From: Bacillota bacterium
GTDB lineage: Bacteria; Bacillota; Thermosediminibacteria; Thermosediminibacterales; Thermosediminibacteraceae
Length of the DNA stretch: 23,051 nucleotides
Assembly: GCA_003242255.1 (NCBI GenBank)
Contig: QGUT01000012.1
Location: 1 to 23,051 of the forward strand
Reading direction: 5' to 3'
Shown here: positions 6,238 through 13,772 of the stretch, piece by piece
Position numbering within the stretch: position 1 is the stretch's first letter
Layout of the letters: every line of letters begins with the position of its first letter
The notes under the pieces: generated by a model
What the model was told of the DNA's origin: nothing
Database searches by the model: none
Seen by the model: only the letters and a program-made list of their open reading frames with translations
Position numbers and translations under genes: made by a program

Positions 6238-8071
6238 TTATACGCTTAAATTTCTTTTCTAATTCGTACAAAGTAATGGAAATCATCGTAGGCCTCCCGT
6301 GGGGACAGGAGTAGGGATTTTTCGTTTTTTTGAGTTGATTTAAGAGCTCCTGCATTTCATCGATGGAAAGGTCGTCGCCTGCTTTTATGGCTGTATGGCA
6401 TGCCATGGAAGCTAGGAATTTTTCGCGCGAGCGCCATCTCAGTTCCCCGCTTTCTTTTAACTCGTCGATAGCTTCCCGCAAAGATTCCGGTTGCACCGGC
6501 TTGTTTAAAAGATAGGGCACCGCTCGGATCAAAAGTGTGTCTTTTCCGAAGATCTCGAAGTCAAATCCCATTTTTCTTATAAGGTCTTCGTTCTCTTCCA
6601 CGAAATCTATTTCTTCGAAGGTAAGTTTCAGCGTCACCGGATACACCAACTCTTGCGATATTTCCCGGGAATTTAATCCTTCGGAATATCTTTCAAAAAG
6701 TATTCTCTCGTGGGCCGCATGTTGATCTATCAGGTAAAATTCCTTGTCGCCCTGGACTACTATGTAAGTCTTGAAGAGATGGCCTAAGATCTTTATAAAG
6801 TGGACGTCCAAAGCGGGATTTTCTATTTGGGCATCTACGGCTTGATTTCCCTGAAGTTCTTCTTGACGATCAATATCCTTCAATTTAGCGCCGTCCTGCT
6901 CAACAATTTTATGCTCGACATTCCCGTTTTCGACATTCTCGCCGGGGCTCTCCATTTTATTCTTTATTTTTCCATAAATTTTGGTAAAATATTCTTCTTT
7001 TAGCAAGCTTTCGTTTTCTGCTTCGCTGTATTGTTCAGGAATACTCATTTTGGGAAAGCTGAGTTTCTCTTTTGGCACCAGGGTGGTTCCAAATAGACCA
7101 TCCCTTACGGTTTCGTACAGGGCCTGAAGCACTTCGTTTTCCGATTGAAATCTTATTTCGGTTTTGGCCGGGTGGACGTTGACATCTATTAATGAGCTAT
7201 CTATTTCTATATTTATAAAAGCTATGGGAAATTTATCTCCGGGAATTAGGGTTCTGTAAGCTCTTTCTAAAGAAGAGCTCAAGCCTTTATCTTTCACAAG
7301 GCGGCCGTTGACGAAAAAGGTCTCCCAGGACCTGTTTCCCCGCGTGTGCTTAGGGGGCGATATGTAGCCAAATATGTGGCCGAAATTGAATTTTTTATCG
7401 ATAGGGATCAGGTCCTTGGCCATATCGTATCCGTATATCCGGGCTATTACTTCCTGCAACTTTCCATTGCCGGTGGTAAATAGCACCGCCTTGCCGTCTA
7501 CGGACAGCTTGAAAGATATGTCGGGGTGGCCTATTGCGTATTTGGATATGAGATCTACAATTAAAGAGGATTCTCTCGAGGATGATTTTAGAAACTTCAA
7601 TCGTGCCGGAGTATTGAAAAAAAGATCCCTCACGATTACGCAACAGCCTTTTTTGGCGACTGTTTCTTCGAATTCTTCGACTACACCTCCCCGCAGAGTG
7701 CATTTAGTTCCGATCAGGGCTTTTTTTGTCTTCGTGAGTACTGTCAAAACTGAAACGGATGCGATGCTGGGTAGAGCTTCGCCCCTGAAACCGAGGGTGT
7801 TTATTCTAAAAATATCATCTAAATTTGATATTTTGCTGGTGGCATGCCTTTCGAAAGCGAGCTTTACGTCATCCGGCTCCATGCCTTCTCCGTCGTCGGT
7901 GACTTTAATAAGGCTCTTTCCGCCGTTTTCGATTTCAACGAAGATATGTCTGCTCCCGGCGTCGATGGAATTTTCGATGAGCTCCTTTACAACGGAGGCC
8001 GGCCTTTCTATGACCTCGCCGGCAGCTATTTTTGCCGATACGCTATCGTCCAATATCTTGATCTTTCCCAT
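6230..8071 (-). CDS. mutL: DNA mismatch repair protein MutL (endonuclease type)
   Basis: MutL couples mismatch recognition by MutS to strand excision. The 613-residue protein has the GHKL ATPase motifs near the N-terminus (E-N-S-I-D-A-G, D-D-G-E-G-M, G-F-R-G-E-A-L). A variable, acidic linker follows at about residues 330-415, then the C-terminal dimerisation domain. The metal-dependent nicking motif D449-Q-H-A-A-H-E-R-I-L-F-E is intact, as are A-C-H-T-A-I-K and C-P-H-G-R-P-T. It is therefore the self-nicking MutL of bacteria that lack MutH and Dam-directed repair. The ATG follows GAGGAG. It begins 12 bases after mutS and overlaps miaA by 8 bases. Confidence 0.97.
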   Translation of the reverse strand: MGKIKILDDSVSAKIAAGEVIERPASVVKELIENSIDAGSRHIFVEIENGGKSLIKVTDDGEGMEPDDVKLAFERHATSKISNLDDIFRINTLGFRGEALPSIASVSVLTVLTKTKKALIGTKCTLRGGVVEEFEETVAKKGCCVIVRDLFFNTPARLKFLKSSSRESSLIVDLISKYAIGHPDISFKLSVDGKAVLFTTGNGKLQEVIARIYGYDMAKDLIPIDKKFNFGHIFGYISPPKHTRGNRSWETFFVNGRLVKDKGLSSSLERAYRTLIPGDKFPIAFINIEIDSSLIDVNVHPAKTEIRFQSENEVLQALYETVRDGLFGTTLVPKEKLSFPKMSIPEQYSEAENESLLKEEYFTKIYGKIKNKMESPGENVENGNVEHKIVEQDGAKLKDIDRQEELQGNQAVDAQIENPALDVHFIKILGHLFKTYIVVQGDKEFYLIDQHAAHERILFERYSEGLNSREISQELVYPVTLKLTFEEIDFVEENEDLIRKMGFDFEIFGKDTLLIRAVPYLLNKPVQPESLREAIDELKESGELRWRSREKFLASMACHTAIKAGDDLSIDEMQELLNQLKKTKNPYSCPHGRPTMISITLYELEKKFKRING

Positions 8072-8083
8072 TGCAATTTCTCC

Positions 8084-10675
8084 TCAAATAAGCTTTTGTT
8101 TAATAGAATAAAGAAAGTTAAGAGCTTCCAGAGGAGTTATGGTGTTTATGTCCAAGTCCTTGATCAGGCGGATGATTTGTTCGTTTTTTATGCTTTCTAT
8201 ATTGAGCTGGGTCTCCTTCGAAGGGGCATCTTCGAGGGCCGCTGTTTGATTTATCTCAAGGTTTGATTTGCCGTTCCTTTCCAATTCCTTAAGAATTTCT
8301 TGAGCCCGGAGTATTACGCTTTTTGGCAATCCCGCAAGTCTCGCCACCTGTATGCCGTAACTTTTATCAGCTTCTCCGTCGACGATTTTTCTTAAGAATA
8401 TAATGTCCTCCCCGCGCTCTTTTACGAGAACCTTGAAATTTTTGATGCCCTTTAATTTCTTAAGCTGGGTTATTTCGTGGTAATGGGTGGCAAATAGCGT
8501 CTTCGCCTTTATGTGTTTGTTGATATATTCTATTACGGCCCAGGCAATGCTCAGGCCATCGTAAGTGCTGGTGCCCCGACCGACTTCATCTAAAATCAGT
8601 AAGCTTTTGGGGGTGGCGTTCTTCAATATGTTGGCCACTTCTACCATTTCCACCATAAAGGTGCTCTGCCCCGATGCCAGATTGTCGGCGGCGCCGATTC
8701 GGGTAAAGATCCGGTCCACTATCCCCATTTGGCAGCTTTTCGCTGGCACAAAGCTTCCCATCTGAGCCATGAGCACTATAAGGGCCACCTGGCGCATGTA
8801 AGTGGATTTTCCCGCCATGTTAGGGCCTGTAATTATTGAGATCATCGAATCTTTGCAGTCTATGTGTGTGTCATTGGGGATAAACATTTCATCCTTGAGG
8901 GTCAGTTCCACAACGGGGTGCCGCCCTTCGACGATATGTATTTCGTCGGTCAAAGTGAGCTCAGGTTTGACGTAATTGTTGGATGCCGCTACTTCAGCCA
9001 GCGATAGCAACACATCCAGGACGGAAATTACATGAGAGCTTTTTTTGAGCCTGGGTATTTCGGCGACCAACCTTTCGCGGATTTGGCAGAATACTTCATA
9101 TTCTAGATCCAAAAGTTTTTCTTCAGCTCCCAGGATGAGCGATTCATATTCCTTTAACTCTTCGGTTACGAACCTTTCGCCGTTTGCCAGGGTCTGTTTC
9201 CTAATGTAATCCTTCGGGACCAGGGGCAGGTTGGTTTTAGTGACTTCGATGTAATATCCGAATACTTTGTTGTAGCCCACTTTCAAAGATTTTATTCCGG
9301 TTCTTTCTTTTTCCTTTTTTTCCAGTTCTGCAATCCAACTCTTGCCTTCGGTTGCTGCCTTTCTCAATTTATCGATTTCGGCATTAAAACCGTCTTTTAT
9401 TAACCCACCTTCTTTAACTGAGAGCGGCGGGTCTTCATTGATCGATTTTTCCAGAATCTCGTATACGTCCTCTAACGGGTCCAACTCTTTATATAAGGTC
9501 GACAACAATTTCGTCTTGCATCTTGATAGCAATTCTTTTATTTTCGGGAAATATTTGACCGTGTTTTTTATAGCTAGAAGGTCCCTCGCGTTGACGTTGC
9601 CGCATACCAGCTTTCCCGTCAACCTTTCCAGGTCGTACAGGTTTCTCAATTGTTCTTTCAATTCCTGGCGGAGAAAATAGTCGTTGAAAAATTCTTCCAC
9701 AGCATCCTGCCGCTCTTTTATCTTGATTATATCTATTAAAGGCTGTTCTATCCATTTTCTCAAAGTCCGGGCGCCCATAGACGTTTCCGTCTTGTCGAGC
9801 ACCCAAAATAGGGTGCCGTATCGCTTGCCGTCGGCTAAAGATTCGGTCAGCTCCAAATTTTTTCGGCAGGATATATCTAGGACCATGTATTCGTTTCTTT
9901 CGTAGTATTTGAGGGCATTTATATGATTTAGAGTAAGTTTCTGGGTTTCCTTAAGGTAATTGAGACACGCTCCGGAAGCGATGAGTGCGTTTTTTTTGTT
10001 AAAGACTTCCGCCAGCTGATCTTGGCCAAATTGCGAAAGCAGGAGTTCTTTCGCCGAATTTAAATCGAAATAGTCGTCTTCCCTGACGGTACAAAGAAAA
10101 CTAAAATTTGCCTTTAATATTTTCTGCAGGCCTTCATCGCTATAAAAAGAATAATTTACCAGGCATTCCGGGGGCTCGAGTTTCGAGAGTTCATCGAGCA
10201 GTTCCTGGTAAGGGTATGAGCTTTGGATTTCTGTTGTCAAAAATTCGCCGGTCATCAAATCTGCCGCAGCGATCCCGAAATTATTTTCTTCCCTGTAAAT
10301 ACAAACCAGGTAATTATTTTTCTTTTCATCGAGGGCATTTATTTCTGTAACGGTGCCCGGTGTCACTATTTTCACGACTTCGCGCTTTACTATTCCCTTT
10401 GCTTTTTTGGGATCTTCAACCTGTTCGCATATTACAACTTTGTATCCCTTGCTTATCAACCTTGAGATATATTGGTCCGCAGCGTGGTAAGGGACGCCGG
10501 CCATGGGGACCCGGTTTTCCGGATCCCGCGAAGTCAGGGCTATCTCGAGTTCCCTGGCCGCTATATGGGCGTCCTCAAAAAACATCTCGTAAAAATCCCC
10601 GAGTCGAAAAAACACTATATAGTCTTTGTATTTTTCTTTTATTTCTCTGTATTGTTTTATCATCGGAGTATCCAT
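8084..10675 (-). CDS. mutS: DNA mismatch recognition protein MutS
   Basis: MutS binds mismatches and small loops. The 863-residue protein carries the mismatch-wedging F28-Y-E30 motif in the N-terminal domain. Connector, core and clamp domains follow, then the ABC-type ATPase with Walker A G617-P-N-M-A-G-K-S-T625 and Walker B I-L-D-E-V-G-R-G-T-S. It is a full-length MutS1. The start ATG is fixed by an in-frame TAA directly before it; the AAGGGGG upstream is about 13 bases away, longer than usual, so initiation may be modest or coupled to miaB, whose stop lies 26 bases upstream. It is the second gene of the repair/tRNA-modification block. Confidence 0.97.
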   Translation of the reverse strand: MDTPMIKQYREIKEKYKDYIVFFRLGDFYEMFFEDAHIAARELEIALTSRDPENRVPMAGVPYHAADQYISRLISKGYKVVICEQVEDPKKAKGIVKREVVKIVTPGTVTEINALDEKKNNYLVCIYREENNFGIAAADLMTGEFLTTEIQSSYPYQELLDELSKLEPPECLVNYSFYSDEGLQKILKANFSFLCTVREDDYFDLNSAKELLLSQFGQDQLAEVFNKKNALIASGACLNYLKETQKLTLNHINALKYYERNEYMVLDISCRKNLELTESLADGKRYGTLFWVLDKTETSMGARTLRKWIEQPLIDIIKIKERQDAVEEFFNDYFLRQELKEQLRNLYDLERLTGKLVCGNVNARDLLAIKNTVKYFPKIKELLSRCKTKLLSTLYKELDPLEDVYEILEKSINEDPPLSVKEGGLIKDGFNAEIDKLRKAATEGKSWIAELEKKEKERTGIKSLKVGYNKVFGYYIEVTKTNLPLVPKDYIRKQTLANGERFVTEELKEYESLILGAEEKLLDLEYEVFCQIRERLVAEIPRLKKSSHVISVLDVLLSLAEVAASNNYVKPELTLTDEIHIVEGRHPVVELTLKDEMFIPNDTHIDCKDSMISIITGPNMAGKSTYMRQVALIVLMAQMGSFVPAKSCQMGIVDRIFTRIGAADNLASGQSTFMVEMVEVANILKNATPKSLLILDEVGRGTSTYDGLSIAWAVIEYINKHIKAKTLFATHYHEITQLKKLKGIKNFKVLVKERGEDIIFLRKIVDGEADKSYGIQVARLAGLPKSVILRAQEILKELERNGKSNLEINQTAALEDAPSKETQLNIESIKNEQIIRLIKDLDINTITPLEALNFLYSIKQKLI

Positions 10676-10701
10676 TTAAAAATTTAGACCCCCTTGGAAA
10701 A

Positions 10702-12021
10702 CTACTTTAACAATTCGCCGATCAACGACCATGTGTGGGGTTCGGTTATTTTTACCATTACTAATTTGCCGATGTATTCCTGGGGACCTTCGAAATTGAC
10801 CACCTTGTTCGTCCTGGTCCTGCCGGACAGCCGGTTGGGATTGTTACGGCTTATTCCTTCGACCAGCACTTCCACCGTTTGACCTTTGAGCGCTCGATTC
10901 TTTTTGGCACTTATAGAATCCTGAAGTTCCATTAATCGGTTGAGCCGGTCCTTCTTCACTTCTTCATCCACCTGGTTCTCCATTTCGGCAGCCGGGGTGC
11001 CTTTGCGCTTGGAATAAGCGAACATGAAGGCCTGATCGAATTCCACCCTTTTTACCAGGTCTAAGGTGTCCTGAAAGTCTTCTTCCGTTTCTCCGGGAAA
11101 CCCTACGATTATATCTGTAGAAATCGCAATGTCAGGTATCGCATTTCTCAACTTTTCTATCAAGTTCATGTAATGTTCCCTCGTATATCTCCGGTTCATG
11201 GCCTGCAGCACTTTATTGCTTCCCGCCTGCACCGGCAAATGAATATGCTCGCACACTTTTTCGCAATCCCTCATGGCTTCGATGAGTTCGTCCGACAGAT
11301 CCTTCGGGTGCGAAGTGGTGAACCTTATCCTCTCGATTCCGTCGATTTCGTTTAATCTCCTCAAAAGAGCCGGAAAAGTAACTTCTCCCCCTAAATCCCT
11401 GCCGTACGAATTTACATTCTGCCCCAGCAAATTTATTTCTTTAAAGCCCTGTTTTGCCAATTCTTCCACTTCTTTTATAATATCTTCCGGTTTTCTGCTC
11501 TTTTCCCGCCCTCTTACGTAAGGGACGATGCAGTAAGTGCAGAAGTTGTTGCATCCGTAAGTTATGGTGACCCACGCCTTTATTTTGTCTTCCCTTTCTA
11601 TAGGTAGATTCTCTTCTACCGAAGAATAATCTCCGCCGGTTTCAATTACGGGCATGTTTGCCAGCCGGACGTTTTCTATTAACTGGGGCAATTTGTGCAC
11701 GTTGTGTATCCCGAAGATCAGATCGACGTAAGGCAGATGTTCTTTTATATATTCAACTACGTGAGGCTGTTGAACCATGCAGCCGCATATTCCTATTATC
11801 AAATGGGGCTTTCGCTGTTTAAACTGTTTCAGATGTCCGAGTCTGCCGTATACTTTTCTTTCCGCGTTTTCCCTCACGCAACAGGTATTGAGGATGATAA
11901 TATCCGCTTCTTTGAGATTTTCAGCGGGGCGGTATCCGATTTTTTGAAGCACCCCTGAAATTACCTCGGTGTCGTGAAGGTTCATTTGGCAGCCCCAGGT
12001 CAATATCTGGTATTTAAGCAT
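10702..12021 (-). CDS. miaB: tRNA-2-methylthio-N6-dimethylallyladenosine synthase MiaB
   Basis: MiaB is a radical-SAM methylthiotransferase that converts i6A37 to ms2i6A37 in tRNA. The 439-residue protein has an N-terminal domain with cluster cysteines C11, C47 and C81. The radical-SAM triad is C157-x3-C161-x2-C164. A C-terminal TRAM domain covers about 375-437. An in-frame ATG at 12087 would add 22 residues unlike any MiaB and would run into the preceding gene; the ATG at 12021 has GGAGGG 5 bases upstream and gives the typical M-x-K-Y-x-I-x-T-W-G-C-Q-M-N start. It heads the miaB-mutS-mutL-miaA-hfq unit. Confidence 0.97.
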   Translation of the reverse strand: MLKYQILTWGCQMNLHDTEVISGVLQKIGYRPAENLKEADIIILNTCCVRENAERKVYGRLGHLKQFKQRKPHLIIGICGCMVQQPHVVEYIKEHLPYVDLIFGIHNVHKLPQLIENVRLANMPVIETGGDYSSVEENLPIEREDKIKAWVTITYGCNNFCTYCIVPYVRGREKSRKPEDIIKEVEELAKQGFKEINLLGQNVNSYGRDLGGEVTFPALLRRLNEIDGIERIRFTTSHPKDLSDELIEAMRDCEKVCEHIHLPVQAGSNKVLQAMNRRYTREHYMNLIEKLRNAIPDIAISTDIIVGFPGETEEDFQDTLDLVKRVEFDQAFMFAYSKRKGTPAAEMENQVDEEVKKDRLNRLMELQDSISAKKNRALKGQTVEVLVEGISRNNPNRLSGRTRTNKVVNFEGPQEYIGKLVMVKITEPHTWSLIGELLK

Positions 12022-12058
12022 GTTATCCCTCCAAAATCTCGTGACTTTGACCTTTAAT

Positions 12059-12064
12059 ATTATA
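12059..12064 (-). promoter_or_regulatory. Possible -10 box for the miaB-hfq operon
   Basis: TATAAT on the - strand lies about 37 bases before the miaB ATG, partly inside the 3' flank of the glycosylase gene. No convincing -35 is seen 16-18 bases upstream. No terminator separates the glycosylase gene from miaB, so read-through transcription is also possible. Confidence 0.35.
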
Positions 12065-12073
12065 CAATAAAAC

Positions 12074-12835
12074 TCAGTTGAAATCATAATCAGGCTTTAG
12101 TTCCTTTACTTTGGCTATCGCTCTGTTAAAATCGCTCCATACCTGCCATTTTACTCTCTTTAGAGCTTCCCCTCCCTGCCTTAAAATGAATGCGGGATGG
12201 AAAGTGGGCATAATCCAAATGCCCCTTTCGTAGATCCACTGTCCCCTGCTCTGCACTATACTGCTTTTTGGCTTGAAGTAGTTGAGAGGAACCGAACCTA
12301 AAGTGATTATTACTTTTGGAGAAATAAATTCCAGTTCCAGTTCCAAAATTTTCGAACAGGCTTTTACCTCGCTGGCGAGAGGGGTTCGATTTTGGGGCGG
12401 GCGGCATTTTACTACATTGGTTATATAGACCTTTTTCCTGTCTATGTTCAGCTTGTTTAGAATAACCGTCAGTAATTCCCCTGCCCTCCCTACAAAAGGT
12501 CTGCCCAATCGGTCTTCTTCAAAGCCAGGAGCTTCTCCGATAAGCATCAAAGGTGAATTCCAGGAGCCCTCGCCGGGCACCTTTTGAGTATGGCAATCGG
12601 CGAGGTGCAGCGGACAGTATTTGCACTCGTAGAGAATTTTTCGGACCTCATTCTTTATAAACTCTCTTATTTCCTGAGACTGCTCGTCGCAGTGAACTTT
12701 TTTTAATAGCTCGCTATAGGAAATTTCATCCAGACCGAATTCTTTCTTTAGATTCATTAGAACTTTAATATTTAAAGGCAGTTCAATTTCTCTGCCCCCG
12801 AAAACGGACATAATTATATTGTTGAAATTTTGCAT
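12074..12835 (-). CDS. Uracil-DNA glycosylase, family 4 (iron-sulfur)
   Basis: This enzyme removes uracil from DNA after cytosine deamination, a pressing need in thermophiles. The 253-residue protein has the family-4 motif G100-E-A-P-G-F-E-E, four [4Fe-4S] cysteines (C71, C74, C144, C160), N140 in Y-I-T-N-V-V-K, and the loop motif H213-P-A-F. About 70 residues precede the first cluster cysteine. That is more than minimal members need, and I cannot assign the extension a function. The start at 12835 has GGGGG about 10 bases upstream; internal Mets at residues 9 and 27 lack a better site. It has its own TATAAT box and follows the fdh terminator, so it is probably transcribed separately from fdhD. 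Confidence 0.93.
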   Translation of the reverse strand: MQNFNNIIMSVFGGREIELPLNIKVLMNLKKEFGLDEISYSELLKKVHCDEQSQEIREFIKNEVRKILYECKYCPLHLADCHTQKVPGEGSWNSPLMLIGEAPGFEEDRLGRPFVGRAGELLTVILNKLNIDRKKVYITNVVKCRPPQNRTPLASEVKACSKILELELEFISPKVIITLGSVPLNYFKPKSSIVQSRGQWIYERGIWIMPTFHPAFILRQGGEALKRVKWQVWSDFNRAIAKVKELKPDYDFN

Positions 12836-12866
12836 AATTTTACGACCCCCGATAGTTCTATCTGTT

Positions 12867-12872
12867 ATTATA
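12867..12872 (-). promoter_or_regulatory. Possible -10 box of the uracil-DNA glycosylase gene
   Basis: TATAAT on the - strand lies between the fdh terminator and the glycosylase start, about 32 bases before the ATG. The -35 is weak. A 12-base palindrome GATAG-TT-CTATC (12851-12862) follows it in the likely start-site region and could be an operator. Confidence 0.45.
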
Positions 12873-12897
12873 ACATATTAGGTTCTGGTACATAAAT

Positions 12898-12918
12898 AAA
12901 AAAACCCCCTTTGGGGGT
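12898..12918 (-). terminator. Terminator of the formate dehydrogenase operon
   Basis: On the - strand ACCCCC-AAA-GGGGGT is followed by seven Ts. It lies about 40 bases after the fdhD stop codon and closes the nuoE-nuoF-fdhA-fdhD unit. Confidence 0.85.
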
Positions 12919-12955
12919 AAATCTCCTTGGAGGTACAAAAGAATGTCCGGTTTTT

Positions 12956-13756
12956 TTAATCTTGACTCATTTTTATAGGCAGCCGCATCTCTCCGGCGTA
13001 AACGTTGAAGCGCTTTCCCCGGGCGAAGCCCACCAATGTCAACCTCAGCAGTCTCGCCGCTTTCACTGCTAAATCCGTCGGTGCAGAAGGTGAAATCAAA
13101 AGGGGCACGCCGATTCTGGCAGCTTTCAGCACTATTTCTGAGGATATGCGTCCGCTTATGATTAGTATTTTATCTCGGCAGTCCACCCCGTCTAGTATAC
13201 AGCGCCCGATGACTTTGTCCACGGCGTTGTGACGGCCTATATCCTCTCGGAAAAATATAATTCCCTTTTCATCAGCCAGGGCAGCGCCGTGAACTCCGCC
13301 CGTTTGACGAAAGAGGTGGGAGTTTTTGTGAAATTGGCTCACTAAATCTCCTACCACCTTTTCGGAAAACACGATGTTAGAAGAGTTTGCCTCGCCTGTT
13401 TCGAATTCGTAAAGAGATCGGTAGAAAACCGAGCCGCGCCCGCAACCGCTGGTGAGTATGCGCTGGCTTCGATCTTTCAATTTTTGGTGAATTTCCCCTT
13501 TTAAATTAACTTTCACCCAATTTCCTCCGGGGTCAACCTTTACCGCTTCGAGTTGGTCGAGGTTATCTAGAAGACCTTCTGCCTTGAGATAACCCAGGGC
13601 TAAATCCTCCAAGTGGCTTGGCGAAGCCAGCGTCGTCACCAATTCGTGCCCGTTGGCGTAAATGGTTACGGGCACTTCCTTTATAACGAGGTCTTCATCA
13701 TGCGACCATTTGCCTTCGCGGTATCTGGTGATTTTAATAGTACTTGCAAGTTCCAT
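12956..13756 (-). CDS. fdhD: Formate dehydrogenase accessory sulfurtransferase FdhD
   Basis: FdhD passes sulfur from a cysteine desulfurase to the molybdenum/tungsten-bis-MGD cofactor, making formate dehydrogenase active. The 266-residue protein has the family's P-V-T-I-Y-A-N-G start, R-x-D-I-G-R-H-N-A-V-D-K, I-S-G-R-I-S-S-E-I and the conserved C-terminal half. The loop that carries C-x2-C in E. coli reads T-S-G-C105-G-R-G-S here, with only one cysteine. A GTG at 13765 is in frame, but AGGTG overlaps it and is spaced 6 bases from the ATG at 13756, which I prefer. It starts 16 bases after fdhA and is the last gene before the terminator, fitting its role as dedicated maturase of this enzyme. 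Confidence 0.95.
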   Translation of the reverse strand: MELASTIKITRYREGKWSHDEDLVIKEVPVTIYANGHELVTTLASPSHLEDLALGYLKAEGLLDNLDQLEAVKVDPGGNWVKVNLKGEIHQKLKDRSQRILTSGCGRGSVFYRSLYEFETGEANSSNIVFSEKVVGDLVSQFHKNSHLFRQTGGVHGAALADEKGIIFFREDIGRHNAVDKVIGRCILDGVDCRDKILIISGRISSEIVLKAARIGVPLLISPSAPTDLAVKAARLLRLTLVGFARGKRFNVYAGEMRLPIKMSQD

Positions 13757-13772
13757 AACTAACACCTGGCGA

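Noticed and set aside
7374..8111. A 245-codon open frame on the + strand opposite mutL
   Set aside because: It is antisense to the conserved ATPase domain of mutL and its product has the low-complexity Ser/Ile/Leu look of a shadow frame.
12022..12087. ATG at 12087 as the miaB start
   Set aside because: The extension overlaps the glycosylase gene, covers a strong GGAGGG ribosome site, and has no counterpart in MiaB proteins.
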